From: Helicobacter pylori
GTDB taxonomy: Bacteria > Campylobacterota > Campylobacteria > Campylobacterales > Helicobacteraceae
DNA: 64,000 nt
Assembly: GCF_030323545.1 (NCBI RefSeq)
Contig: NZ_CP122954.1
Coordinates: 1,364,001-1,428,000, forward strand
Direction: 5' to 3'
Made by a program: the position numbers and the translations under genes. Below the pieces are notes generated by a model. That model saw only the letters and a list, made by a program, of their open reading frames with translations, ran no database searches and was not told the origin of the DNA. This document shows, one piece after another, positions 1 through 11,662 of this stretch (position 1 is the stretch's first letter; every line of letters begins with the position of its first letter).

Positions 1-1
1 A

Positions 2-490
2 AAAATGCTTTTAATTGATGAGGATAAAAAAAGCCCTATCCATGTATCCTCTTCAAATTACATTATTGAAGCGGATTTTGAATTGTTTTCCATAGCGTTA
101 AAAAACATGGTAGATAATGCGATTAAATACAGCGATGACAAACAGGTGTTTTTGGATTTCATAGGAAATAATTTAGTGGTGTCCAATAAAAGCAAACCTT
201 TAAAAGAAGATTTTGAAAAATATTTGCAACCCTACTTTAAATCTTCTAACCCCAGCCAAGCCCATGGTTTTGGGTTAGGCATGTATATCATTAAAAACGC
301 TTTAGAGGCTATGGGATTTAATTTGAGCTATCATTATATCAACGGGAGAATTTGTTTCACTATCCATGATTGCGTTTTTAATAGTTTTTACGATTTAGAA
401 GAGGATAATGAAGAGCTACCCCCCCCCCCCCGAAAATTTGAGAGAGATGAGCGGGATGAAGGGAATAAAAAAAGCCAATTGTGGGGTTAA
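2..490 (+). CDS. arsS: Histidine kinase ArsS, C-terminal part (5' end outside window)
   Basis: Only the catalytic ATP-binding end of a sensor kinase is present; the frame stays open to the left edge. The N box (NMVDNAIKYSD) and the G box (GFGLGMYII) of a HATPase_c domain are visible, so this half binds ATP and phosphorylates the kinase's own histidine. Gene order upstream of hemB and the poly-C tract near the 3' end match HP0165/HP0164, ArsS, the acid-responsive kinase paired with ArsR (established knowledge). The last ~25 residues after the prolines from the C-tract are charged and lie outside the catalytic fold. With 13 C the frame ends at a TAA at 488-490; other tract lengths would give other tails. 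Confidence 0.9.
   Translation, partial: KMLLIDEDKKSPIHVSSSNYIIEADFELFSIALKNMVDNAIKYSDDKQVFLDFIGNNLVVSNKSKPLKEDFEKYLQPYFKSSNPSQAHGFGLGMYIIKNALEAMGFNLSYHYINGRICFTIHDCVFNSFYDLEEDNEELPPPPRKFERDERDEGNKKSQLWG
419..431 (+). repeat. Poly-C tract (13 C) inside the arsS 3' end
   Basis: Thirteen consecutive C encode the Pro-rich stretch near the C terminus of ArsS. Homopolymers of this length slip during replication. A change of one base would alter only the C-terminal tail because the HATPase motifs lie upstream. A variable C-tract at the end of this gene is known in H. pylori and explains why it was once annotated as two genes. Confidence 0.95.
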
Positions 491-512
491 AGAAAAACAA
501 TAAAGAGAGAAC

Positions 513-1484
513 ATGTTCAAACGATTGAGAAGATTACGAAGCAGCGAAAACTTAAGAGCGATGCTAAAAGAAACGCATCTAAACATTGATGATTTCATCG
601 CTCCCTTATTTGTCATAGAAAGCGGTAGTTATATTAAAAATGAAATCAGTTCCATGCCTGGCGTGTATCAAATGAGTATCGAGTCTCTTTTAAAAGAATG
701 CGAAGAATTAGTGGGTTTAGGCATCAAAGCCGTTTTATTGTTTGGCATTCCTAAACATAAGGATGCTACAGGAAGCCATGCGCTAAATAAGGGTCATATT
801 GTTGCAAAAGCCACCAAAGAGGTTAAAAAACGATTTAAGAATTTAATCGTTATAGCGGATTTGTGTTTTTGTGAATACACCGACCATGGGCATTGCGGGA
901 TTTTAGAAAACGCTTCTGTGTCTAACGATAAAACGCTAGAGATTTTAAATCTTCAAGGGCTTATTTTGGCTGAAAGCGGTGTGGATATTCTAGCCCCAAG
1001 CAACATGATGGATGGGAATGTTTTGAGCTTGAGAAAAACGCTAGATAACGCCGGCTATACCCACACGCCCATCATGAGCTATTCCACTAAATTTGCGAGC
1101 AGTTACTATGGGCCTTTTAGAGATGCGGCAAACTCTGTGCCGAGTTTTGGCGATCGCAAAAGCTATCAAATGGATTACGCTAATAAAAAAGAAGCGCTTT
1201 TAGAAAGTTTAGAAGATGAAAAACAGGGCGCGGATATTTTAATGGTGAAACCGGCTTTGGCGTATTTGGATATTGTTAAAGAAATTAGAGATCACACTTT
1301 GCTCCCTTTAGCGCTCTATAACGTGAGTGGGGAATACGCCATGCTCAAACTCGCACAACAACACAACCTGATCAACTATGAAAGCGTTTTATTAGAAACG
1401 ATGACTTGTTTTAAAAGAGCGGGAGCGGATATGATTATTAGCTATCATGCTAAAGAAGTGGCTAACTTATTACAAAGGAATTGA
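513..1484 (+). CDS. hemB: Delta-aminolevulinic acid dehydratase (porphobilinogen synthase)
   Basis: Condenses two 5-aminolevulinate molecules to porphobilinogen in haem synthesis, in the cytoplasm. At 323 aa it has the family length. The two active-site lysine regions are present ([12 protein letters not shown] and [10 protein letters not shown]), as is the cysteine-rich metal segment [20 protein letters not shown] precedes the ATG by a few bases. It lies 22 bp after arsS, and its TGA stop is followed directly by the ATG of the next gene, so cotranscription is likely. HP0163 by order. Confidence 0.97.
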   Translation: MFKRLRRLRSSENLRAMLKETHLNIDDFIAPLFVIESGSYIKNEISSMPGVYQMSIESLLKECEELVGLGIKAVLLFGIPKHKDATGSHALNKGHIVAKATKEVKKRFKNLIVIADLCFCEYTDHGHCGILENASVSNDKTLEILNLQGLILAESGVDILAPSNMMDGNVLSLRKTLDNAGYTHTPIMSYSTKFASSYYGPFRDAANSVPSFGDRKSYQMDYANKKEALLESLEDEKQGADILMVKPALAYLDIVKEIRDHTLLPLALYNVSGEYAMLKLAQQHNLINYESVLLETMTCFKRAGADMIISYHAKEVANLLQRN

Positions 1485-2207
1485 ATGGGACGAGCGTTTG
1501 AATACAGAAGAGCGGCTAAAGAAAAACGATGGGATAAGATGAGTAAGGTTTTCCCCAAGCTCGCCAAAGCGATCACTCTAGCGGCAAAAGATGGCGGGAG
1601 CGAGCCGGACACGAACGCCAAACTACGAACAGCGATTTTAAACGCTAAAGCGCAAAACATGCCTAAAGACAATATTGACGCAGCGATTAAAAGAGCGAGC
1701 AGTAAAGAGGGGAATTTGAGTGAAATCACTTATGAGGGTAAGGCGAATTTTGGCGTGCTAATCGTTATGGAATGCATGACGGATAACCCCACTAGAACCA
1801 TTGCCAACCTTAAAAGCTATTTCAATAAAACGCCAGGAGCGAGCATCGTGCCTAATGGCTCTTTAGAGTTTATGTTTAATAGAAAAAGCGTGTTTGAATG
1901 CTTGAAAAATGAAGTGGAAAATTTAAAACTCAGCCTAGAAGATTTGGAATTCGCCCTCATTGATTATGGTTTGGAAGAATTAGAAGAAGTGGGAGACAAG
2001 ATTATTATTAAGGGGGATTATAACAGCTTCAAGCTCTTAAATGAGGGGTTTGAAAGCTTGAGATTGCCCATTTTAAAAGCAAGTTTGCAACGCATCGCCA
2101 CAACGCCCATTGAATTGAATGACGAACAAATGGAGCTTACCGAAAAATTACTGGACAGGATTGAAGACGATGATGATGTGGTCGCGCTTTATACCAATAT
2201 TGAGTGA
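1485..2207 (+). CDS. YebC/PmpR/TACO1-family protein
   Basis: At 240 aa it has the family length. The N terminus [21 protein letters not shown] and the [13 protein letters not shown] segment are family signatures. Members bind DNA as transcription regulators in some bacteria, and recent work assigns several a role in relieving ribosome stalling, so the exact job here is not settled. The start ATG follows the hemB stop with no gap, which suggests translational coupling. The C terminus ends in an acidic run ([11 protein letters not shown]). HP0162 by order. Confidence 0.93.
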   Translation: MGRAFEYRRAAKEKRWDKMSKVFPKLAKAITLAAKDGGSEPDTNAKLRTAILNAKAQNMPKDNIDAAIKRASSKEGNLSEITYEGKANFGVLIVMECMTDNPTRTIANLKSYFNKTPGASIVPNGSLEFMFNRKSVFECLKNEVENLKLSLEDLEFALIDYGLEELEEVGDKIIIKGDYNSFKLLNEGFESLRLPILKASLQRIATTPIELNDEQMELTEKLLDRIEDDDDVVALYTNIE

Positions 2208-2296
2208 AATGCAAAAGGGTTCAAAGTATTTTTTTAAACCACTCAAGCAGAAACCCTAAACATCTTTAGCGTTTGGGGTAAATGCCGCTAATTTGT

Positions 2297-2302
2297 TATA
2301 AT
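2297..2302 (+). promoter_or_regulatory. -10 element TATAAT of the putative 6S RNA
   Basis: Perfect TATAAT preceded by a TG-like extension (TTTGTTATAAT). Seven bases downstream gives a start near 2309, which matches the 5' base of the predicted long hairpin. No clear -35 box, as usual for H. pylori sigma80 promoters. Confidence 0.7.
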
Positions 2303-2308
2303 ACCCCC

Positions 2309-2495
2309 ATACATTTGTATCTAGCGTGGGAAGCACACAAAGTTACGCCTTTATAAGATATGATGCGCGAGAGCTGTAGGGAATGCGTTGGAGATCAAAC
2401 TCTGTAAAATCCATTAGGGACACAGAACAAGAACCAAACTCTCCCCCAACATCAGGAAACTCAATCGTCTTTAGCGTTTGAGCGCTTCACCAATG
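2309..2495 (+). ncRNA. ssrS: Putative 6S RNA
   Basis: By hand folding, the segment of about 185 nt forms one long irregular hairpin from end to end. Pairs from outside in: CATT (2312) with AATG (2492); GG/CC and GAAGC with GCTTC; CAAA with TTTG; ACGC with GCGT; AAG with CTT; GAT with ATC; GAG with CTC; CTG with CAG; GTTGG with CCAAC; AGA with TCT; TCTGT with ACAGA. A single rod of this length broken by internal loops, driven from a housekeeping promoter, is the architecture of 6S RNA, which binds the sigma-factor holoenzyme and acts as template for pRNAs. Epsilonproteobacterial 6S RNA is known from H. pylori transcriptomics; I could not confirm that this is its locus. No SRP, RNase P or tmRNA signatures are present. 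Confidence 0.65.
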
Positions 2496-2586
2496 AAAAC
2501 CAACAAAAAGTTTTGTTGCTATAAGCTTGTAAAATCCTATAAAAAGTTATAAAACTCCTTTTTTATTGGATTTTAACCTTATTTTG

Positions 2587-2644
2587 ATTGAATAAAGGTT
2601 TTTGTTTTGTTCAAACATGAAAGCTTTATTCAATATTCTTTTTT
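2587..2644 (+). terminator. Rho-independent terminator
   Basis: ATTGAATAAAG (2587-2597) and its exact reverse complement CTTTATTCAAT (2624-2634) form an 11-bp stem, followed by TATTC and six T (2639-2644). It lies about 90 nt downstream of the putative 6S RNA, so it may end that transcript or a longer precursor. Confidence 0.65.
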
Positions 2645-2700
2645 AAAAAACTTGTTTTTAAGCTTTCTTATAGTTAATTTTTATTTTGTGGTATTTTTTA

Positions 2701-2833
2701 AAGCGGATAGGGGATTTTGAAATAACACCCCCTTTAACCCCATTAAATCCCCTAAGAGCGCTTTAAAAAATTATCGCTTGTGTCTTGTAAACTCTTTTAT
2801 ATTTATTTTAAAACGCCTTTGAGTGTTTTTATT
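2701..2833. repeat. Recurrent intergenic module, copy A
   Basis: The core GATAGGGGATTTTGAAATAA, then a run of C and AAGAGCGCTTTA, recurs with small changes at about 26046-26120 and 30703-30780. A second conserved block, AACGCCTTTGAGTGTTTTT (near 2812), also accompanies the core at the other two sites. No ORF explains the conservation. It lies between the terminator and the 3' end of hcpD. Confidence 0.55.
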
Positions 2834-2972
2834 ATCAATATGAGATCGAATCCAAACCCTAGATTTTTAATCTCAATACCTACCAATAGAGACGCTTAAT
2901 CCCTATTTGATAGCAAGAAAGGTGAAAGATTTCTATAAGATGAGTTTTAATCATTAGCCCCTAAGCTTTAAC

Positions 2973-3893
2973 TTATTGCGTATCATCTTGCGTGTCGTTT
3001 TGTGCGTCATCTTGCAAATCATCAGACTTCTTGCCAATCACTTCTTCTAACACTTTACAACTACCACTAAAGCCTAGAGTGCAACCTTTCTTATAATACG
3101 AAATGGCTTTATCTAAATCCTTTGAAGTGCCCTTACCCGTGTAATACATCACCGCCACATTATGGCAACCGCTCCCTTCTTTTAAATGACAACCCTTTTT
3201 ATAAAGATTCAAGGCTTGCTCTCCATTTTGTTTGACATACATGCCAACTTCATACATGTATCCCAAGCTCACACAGCTCGCTCCGTCTTTTAAATAGCAC
3301 CCTCTTTTAAAATTCGTAAGGGCTTTTTTCAAATCCTTCTGTACGCCTTTGGCGTTCCTATACATATACCCCGCAAAGTTACAACTAATGCCATGATTCA
3401 AACTGCAAGCGTATTTAGAAAGAGAAAGGGCTTTGGCATAATTTTGCTTAACGCCCGTGCCATTAAAATACATAAAGCCTAAACTCCCGCAGCTCACCCC
3501 ACCCTTTAAGTGGCACCCTCTCCTGTAATAATAGAGAGCCTTTGGAAGGTTTTTTTGAACGCCATCGCCATCTTCATACATAGATCCTAGACTCGTGCAG
3601 GCGAGATGGTTCCTTAAATTGCACCCTCTCCTGTAATAATAGAGAGCCTTTGGAAGGTTTTTTTGAACGCCATCGCCATCTTCATACATAGAGCCCAAAC
3701 TCGTGCAACCAGCCCCCACCCTTAAATTACAGCTCCTCTTATAAAAAGCCACCGCTTTATGGTAATCCCCTCTCTTAAAGGCTTGAGCAGCCATTTTAAA
3801 ATATTTCTCACCGGTTGTAGCCACCAAATAACTGAAACAACTTGCCATTAAAAATAAAATCAAAAACCACTTTTTAGTCCAACTCTTTATCAT
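2973..3893 (-). CDS. hcpD: Sel1-repeat cysteine-rich protein HcpD
   Basis: Secreted Helicobacter cysteine-rich protein made of Sel1-like helical repeats. The signal peptide (KKWFLILFLMASCFSYLVA) is followed by about seven repeats of ~36 aa, each carrying a Cys pair eight residues apart that is disulfide-bonded in crystallised Hcp family members. The C terminus is acidic with DDxQ repeats (QDDAQNDTQDDTQ). I place the start at the ATG giving MIKSWTKK because AAGGA lies five bases upstream; a longer frame to 3929 has no such site. Family members bind the immune system and some bind beta-lactams; the role of this paralogue is unclear. HP0160 by order. Confidence 0.92.
   Translation of the reverse strand: MIKSWTKKWFLILFLMASCFSYLVATTGEKYFKMAAQAFKRGDYHKAVAFYKRSCNLRVGAGCTSLGSMYEDGDGVQKNLPKALYYYRRGCNLRNHLACTSLGSMYEDGDGVQKNLPKALYYYRRGCHLKGGVSCGSLGFMYFNGTGVKQNYAKALSLSKYACSLNHGISCNFAGYMYRNAKGVQKDLKKALTNFKRGCYLKDGASCVSLGYMYEVGMYVKQNGEQALNLYKKGCHLKEGSGCHNVAVMYYTGKGTSKDLDKAISYYKKGCTLGFSGSCKVLEEVIGKKSDDLQDDAQNDTQDDTQ
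3513..3692 (-). repeat. 72-bp perfect direct repeat inside hcpD
   Basis: 3513-3584 and 3621-3692 are identical over 72 bases, offset by 108 bp, the length of one Sel1 repeat unit. They encode the same block, including SMYEDGDGVQKNLPKALYYY. Recombination between them would delete or add exactly one in-frame 36-aa repeat. Confidence 0.9.
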
Positions 3894-3961
3894 CTCATTC
3901 CTTACAAAACTAAGCCAAAACTCACACAAAGAAAATCAGTAAAACCCCAATCTAATTGGTT

Positions 3962-3974
3962 ATTATAGTATAAT
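3962..3974. promoter_or_regulatory. Back-to-back -10 elements for hcpD and the glycosyltransferase gene
   Basis: The sequence ATTATAGTATAAT holds a TATAAT on the minus strand (3962-3967) and one on the plus strand (3969-3974), separated by one base. The implied starts are near 3955 for hcpD and near 3981 for the downstream LPS gene. Polymerase cannot occupy both at once, so the two genes should compete. Confidence 0.6.
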
Positions 3975-4047
3975 ATTCAAAAAAATAAATTCAACTTTGG
4001 ATTAAATTCAATTAAAAACCTATTTTATTTTAGGAAAACCACTTAAA

Positions 4048-5166
4048 ATGAGTATCATTATTCCTATTGTCATCGCTTTTGACAATCATTATGCCATTCC
4101 AGCTGGCGTGAGCTTGTATTCCATGCTGGCTTGCACTAAATTAAAAAATCCCCGATCGCAAAATGATAGTGAAAAACTTTTTTATAAAATCCACTGCCTG
4201 GTGGATAACTTAAGCCTTGAAAACCAGCGCAAACTAAAAGAGACTCTAGCCCCCTTTAGCACTTGTGCGAGCCTAGAATTTTTAGACATTTCAACCCCTA
4301 ATCTTTACACCACTTCAATAGAACCCTCTGCGGTTGATAAGATCAATGAAGCTTTTTTGCAACTCAATATTTACGCTAAGACTCGCTTTTCTAAAATGGT
4401 CATGTGCCGCTTGTTTTTGGCTTCTTTATTCCCGCAATACGACAAAATCATCATGTTTGATGCGGACACTTTGTTTTTAAATGATGTGAGCGAGAGTTTT
4501 TTTATCCCGCTAGATGGTTATTATTTTGGAGTGGCTAAAGATTTTTCTTCTCCTAAAAGCCCTGAACATTTTCAAATAGTGCGAGAAAAAGACCCTCGTC
4601 AAGCCTTTTCCCTTTATGAGCATTACCTTAATGAAAGCGATATGCAAATCATCTATGAAAGCAATTATAACGCCGGGTTTTTAATCGTGAATTTAAAGCT
4701 ATGGCGTGCTGATCATTTAGAAGAGCGCTTACTCAATTTAACCCGTCAAAAAGGCCAGTGCGTGTTTTACCCTGAACAGGATCTTTTAACGCTCGCATGC
4801 TATCAAAAAGTTTTAATCTTGCCTTATATTTATAACACCCACCCTTTCATGGTCAATCAAAAACGCTTCATTCCTGACAAAAAAGAAATCGTCATGCTGC
4901 ATTTTTATTTTATAGGGAAACCTTGGGTTTTACCTACTTTTTCGTATTCTAAAGAATGGCATGAGACTCTTTTAAAGACCCCTTTTTATGCCGAATATTC
5001 CGTGAAATTCCTTAAACAAATGACAGAATTTTTAAGCCTTAAAGACAAACAAAAAACCTTTGAATTTCTTGCCCCCCTACTCAACCCAAAGACCCTTTTA
5101 GAATATGTCTTTTTCAGATTGAATAGGATTTTCAAACGCTTAAAAGAAAAACTTTTTAACTCTTAG
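4048..5166 (+). CDS. GT8-family LPS glucosyltransferase (HP0159/RfaJ type)
   Basis: Retaining glycosyltransferase of family GT8, 372 aa. It opens with the nucleotide-sugar binding strand (IPIVIAFDNHYAIPAGVSLYSM), has the metal-binding DxD motif in MFDADTLFLNDV, the NAGFLIVNLKLWR segment and the C-terminal LHFYFIGKPW typical of RfaJ/LgtC enzymes. No signal peptide; basic C terminus (NRIFKRLKEKLF) suits attachment to the inner membrane face. In H. pylori HP0159 is reported as the alpha-1,6-glucosyltransferase that builds the LPS glucan (recalled knowledge). Its 3' end overlaps the next convergent gene by four bases. Confidence 0.9.
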   Translation: MSIIIPIVIAFDNHYAIPAGVSLYSMLACTKLKNPRSQNDSEKLFYKIHCLVDNLSLENQRKLKETLAPFSTCASLEFLDISTPNLYTTSIEPSAVDKINEAFLQLNIYAKTRFSKMVMCRLFLASLFPQYDKIIMFDADTLFLNDVSESFFIPLDGYYFGVAKDFSSPKSPEHFQIVREKDPRQAFSLYEHYLNESDMQIIYESNYNAGFLIVNLKLWRADHLEERLLNLTRQKGQCVFYPEQDLLTLACYQKVLILPYIYNTHPFMVNQKRFIPDKKEIVMLHFYFIGKPWVLPTFSYSKEWHETLLKTPFYAEYSVKFLKQMTEFLSLKDKQKTFEFLAPLLNPKTLLEYVFFRLNRIFKRLKEKLFNS

Positions 5167-6119
5167 CGTTCTCGTTTGGGTAACACGCTATAGGCGAATT
5201 TGACATAAATCGCTAAACTGATTAAAAGCACCGCCACACCAATAGCCAAATACACCGCATAAGTGATTTTATCCGGTTCGCTCACGCTGAATTTAAACAC
5301 TAACATTAACGCTTCAATGGCCAATGCGATAATGATAGAGCCTAAAAACCTGATCATCGTGCGGTGGATCGCATGGTGGTTGTCCCCGCTATTTTTACCC
5401 AAAACTTCCTCTTCAAAAATCGCCTTGACTAGATCAAAGGTGGCTAAGGCTAGGGTTAAAAGCACAATGGGGTGGAACACTTCTTTAATGTCAAAACTGC
5501 TAAAATTGACAATCGCTGTCCAAAAGCTAGAAATGCATTTCACAAATAAAAGCAACGACACTAAAGTGAGCATGATAGAAATCATAAAATACATGACCAT
5601 GCTCCCTTCGCTAAAGGTTCTGAAATACTTTGAAGGCGAGCTGATTTCAATCGCCACCCTCAAAGGGATTTGCAAGCACACCACAAACGCTAGATCATTA
5701 TTTTGATCATACACCGGGTAAGACGCGCTCACCACTAAATGGTTTCCTTTTTTAGAAGGATAGGGATCGGTTAAAATGCAACGCTTTTCACTCACGGCTT
5801 GATAAAAATAATATTTATCGCTAAAGCTGGCATGCGATTCTAATTCAATCCCTTCTGTTAGATCATGCTCTAATATCCCTTCCTTATGCCCCTGCTCTTT
5901 AAGCTGGCTTGGCTTAAGAATTAGCATGCCTTTAGCGTCTAACACAAAAAAATTTTTTGCCATTTTGATTTCAGCATGCATTTTTCTGATCTGCTTGTTT
6001 AAATAATCCAAAGTGATTTCAGGGAGATGGTTGCGGATATTGTGCGAAAACAAATAGGTAAGATAAGCGTATAGCTCGGTGCGGATCTTGGAATACTGGA
6101 CAATGTCTCTACTTAACAT
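5163..6119 (-). CDS. PDC-sensor-like membrane protein without output domain
   Basis: About 318 aa. Residues 1-155 look like a PDC/Cache-type sensor: an N-terminal helical part, then KNFFVLDAKGMLILKPSQL and YYFYQAVSEKRCILTDPYPSKKG followed by LVVSASYPVYD. After that come four predicted membrane helices (near residues 175-198, 214-235, 255-277 and 287-310). There is no HAMP, kinase, GGDEF or MCP region, so it must signal through a partner or do something else. The ATG at 6119 is chosen because AAAGG lies seven bases upstream; a TTG one codon earlier is also open. HP0158 by order; function unknown. Confidence 0.8.
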   Translation of the reverse strand: MLSRDIVQYSKIRTELYAYLTYLFSHNIRNHLPEITLDYLNKQIRKMHAEIKMAKNFFVLDAKGMLILKPSQLKEQGHKEGILEHDLTEGIELESHASFSDKYYFYQAVSEKRCILTDPYPSKKGNHLVVSASYPVYDQNNDLAFVVCLQIPLRVAIEISSPSKYFRTFSEGSMVMYFMISIMLTLVSLLLFVKCISSFWTAIVNFSSFDIKEVFHPIVLLTLALATFDLVKAIFEEEVLGKNSGDNHHAIHRTMIRFLGSIIIALAIEALMLVFKFSVSEPDKITYAVYLAIGVAVLLISLAIYVKFAYSVLPKRER

Positions 6120-6140
6120 CAAAAGGCCTTTAAAAAAAAT

Positions 6141-7230
<1,090 letters not shown>

Positions 7231-7245
7231 AATCATTCCTTAAAT

Positions 7246-9849
<2,604 letters not shown>

Positions 9850-9906
9850 AAATCACCTTATTGAATTTGATTTGTTTATTCTATCAAATCCTAGCCTAAA
9901 ATCTAT

Positions 9907-9912
9907 TATAAT
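9907..9912 (+). promoter_or_regulatory. -10 element TATAAT for mqnD
   Basis: TATAAT in ATTATAATAAAAGG; the implied start near 9919 leaves a leader of about 28 nt with AAAGGA before the TTG start at 9947. It lies in the 97-bp divergent gap between recA and mqnD. Confidence 0.6.
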
Positions 9913-9946
9913 AAAAGGACTTACCCTATCACAAAAGGATTTTACT

Positions 9947-10810
9947 TTGATTAGTGTCGCTCATAGCCCTGATGCTGATGATATTTTCATGTATTATGCG
10001 ATTAAGTTTGGCTGGATAGATTGCCCCATTAAAAATAAAACATTCCACAATATCGCCCTTGATATTGAAACCCTAAACCAAGAAGCCCTAAAAAACACTT
10101 ATGATGTGAGTGCAATCAGCTTTGGGCTATACCCTAAAATTGCGAACGATTACGCCCTGCTCCCCACAGCGACGAGCTTTGGGAATGGCTATGGGCCTAA
10201 ATTAGTGAAAAAAAAGGGCGTGAAATTGAAAAAAGATTTTAGAGTCGCATTAAGCGGGGAGCACACCACAAACGCCCTCTTGTTTAAGATCTATTACAAA
10301 CATGCGCGCATCGCTTACATGAATTTTTTAGACATTGAAAAAGCGGTTTTGGAAGAAAAAGTGCATGCGGGCGTGCTCATCCATGAAAGTATCTTGGATT
10401 TCCATAATGAATTAGAAGTGGAAAAAGAATTGTGGGATGTTTGGAAAGAACTCATTAAAGTTGATTTGCCCCTGCCTTTAGGGGGCATGGCGATTAGGCG
10501 CTCTATCCCCTTGTATCGTGCGATTTTGATTAAAAAGGCTTTGATTAAGGCGGTTGAAGTCGCTTTAAAACACCAAAATTTGCTCTCTGGCATGTTGTTA
10601 GAGCGCTCGCTCATTCGTGTCAATAGAGAGCAGCTACAAACTTATTTAAGCTTGTATGCGAACGAAACTTCAACGCGCTTAAGCGAGATTCAAATTCTCG
10701 CCATAGACAAGCTTTTTGAATTAGGCTATCAGCATGGGTTTTACGCTAATTTGTTAAAGACTAAAGATTGCTTGCTCACTGATGAATATTTGCAATACCG
10801 CTTTTCTTAA
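9947..10810 (+). CDS. mqnD: 1,4-dihydroxy-6-naphthoate synthase MqnD (futalosine menaquinone pathway)
   Basis: Converts cyclic dehypoxanthinyl futalosine to 1,4-dihydroxy-6-naphthoate in the futalosine route to menaquinone, the only quinone of H. pylori. 287 aa with the periplasmic-binding-protein-like fold of MqnA/MqnD; the N-terminal SPDADDIFMYYAI and the YDVSAISFG segment fit MqnD. The frame is open from 9803, but homologues begin at ISVAHSPDADD, and the TTG at 9947 has AAAGGA eight bases upstream, so I start there. The 3' end overlaps the convergent gene by four bases. HP0152 by order. Confidence 0.9.
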   Translation: MISVAHSPDADDIFMYYAIKFGWIDCPIKNKTFHNIALDIETLNQEALKNTYDVSAISFGLYPKIANDYALLPTATSFGNGYGPKLVKKKGVKLKKDFRVALSGEHTTNALLFKIYYKHARIAYMNFLDIEKAVLEEKVHAGVLIHESILDFHNELEVEKELWDVWKELIKVDLPLPLGGMAIRRSIPLYRAILIKKALIKAVEVALKHQNLLSGMLLERSLIRVNREQLQTYLSLYANETSTRLSEIQILAIDKLFELGYQHGFYANLLKTKDCLLTDEYLQYRFS

Positions 10811-11574
10811 TCTAGTTCTAATTTATGCGTGAGCAAGTAACGGATCGTCCCATACAATAAAAGGATTTTTAAAAAATCCACTCCCCATAAAAGGTAGTAT
10901 TTATTTTCTTGCAATTCTTGTTGTTGCAAGAAATAATAAAATCCCTCATTGATGCTTAAACTGGAACTCATTAAGGGCAGTAACGAATTAAACGCTAATT
11001 CCAAAACAACCCCCACCAAAATGAATAACAGCCCCCCTAGTAAAAAACGCGCTTTTTTGATCCTAGCAGCGTTTAAAACGCTCAAAACAAATAAGAATTT
11101 CATTAAAACAAGCCCTAAAAATAGAGCAACGCCTATGGTTTTAGTAGGTTTTAACACAAAGGTTTTTAAAGCGGTGTGCAAGATAAACAGCACGCTAGAT
11201 TGCGCGTTAAAAAGATAATAGCCCAAACGCACGCTCACCACAAACCAGAACAAACTAAAGATAAAAAACACCATAGGGAGCAAGATTTTAGGGAGCAATA
11301 AAGACTCTAAACTAACGGGTAAAGAAAAGCTTAAAACCCCCCTTTTAGAAAAAAGCGCGTTGAGATTTTTGATCGCTCCCACACTGATTGCGATCAGTAA
11401 AAACGCCCCCAAGACAAAAAAGAGCGTGTAGCTTAGGGTGAGCATGGTCGTTTCTTCAGCGCTTTGAGAGGAAAAACAAACCGCTAAAATAGTGAGCGTT
11501 ATTAAAAAATTCCCCACAACAACATTCCCTACTTGCCCCAAGGCGTCATGTTTAAAAACTTTTAAAAAACCCAT
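10807..11574 (-). CDS. Polytopic membrane protein, ABC-2 permease-like
   Basis: 255 aa with about six predicted membrane helices and no signal peptide. The segment SKRGVLSFSLPVSLESLLLPKIL between helices 2 and 3 resembles the short cytoplasmic loop of ABC-2-type permeases (YhcJ/ABC2_membrane style). No ATPase partner is adjacent. It follows the FixH-like gene of the cbb3 cluster after a gap of 88 bp that contains a 6-bp inverted repeat AGCGTT/AACGCT (11624-11642). HP0151 by order; function unknown. Confidence 0.6.
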   Translation of the reverse strand: MGFLKVFKHDALGQVGNVVVGNFLITLTILAVCFSSQSAEETTMLTLSYTLFFVLGAFLLIAISVGAIKNLNALFSKRGVLSFSLPVSLESLLLPKILLPMVFFIFSLFWFVVSVRLGYYLFNAQSSVLFILHTALKTFVLKPTKTIGVALFLGLVLMKFLFVLSVLNAARIKKARFLLGGLLFILVGVVLELAFNSLLPLMSSSLSINEGFYYFLQQQELQENKYYLLWGVDFLKILLLYGTIRYLLTHKLELD

Positions 11575-11662
11575 AGTCTTATTATACCCGTTTGGATAGA
11601 AAATTCAGGCTTTTTAATGATTGAGCGTTAATAAAAAACGCTAAAGGCATTTTTTAAACGCG

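Larger units (their letters stand above)
2208..2972. other. Long intergenic region with structured RNA, terminator and repeat module
   Basis: This 765-bp stretch has no convincing protein gene on either strand. It holds a -10 promoter at 2297, a putative 6S RNA (about 2309-2495), a short perfect hairpin CAACAAAA/TTTTGTTG at 2501-2518, an intrinsic terminator at 2587-2644, and a recurrent intergenic module at 2701-2833. A 13-nt direct repeat (TCTTTAGCGTTTG) occurs at 2263-2275, just before the promoter, and again at 2468-2480 inside the RNA. Confidence 0.7.

Noticed and set aside
2309-2495. tmRNA, SRP RNA or RNase P RNA
   Set aside because: None of their conserved cores (GGAAGGAAGCA-type SRP loop, GAGGAAAGUCC of RNase P, tRNA-like ends of tmRNA) is present.
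5263-5706. 147-aa plus-strand ORF opposite the PDC-sensor gene
   Set aside because: Shadow of the minus-strand gene; no ribosome site and no family pattern.
11624-11642. Hairpin between the FixH-like and ABC-2-like genes as terminator
   Set aside because: On the gene strand it lacks a following T-run, so I do not call it.
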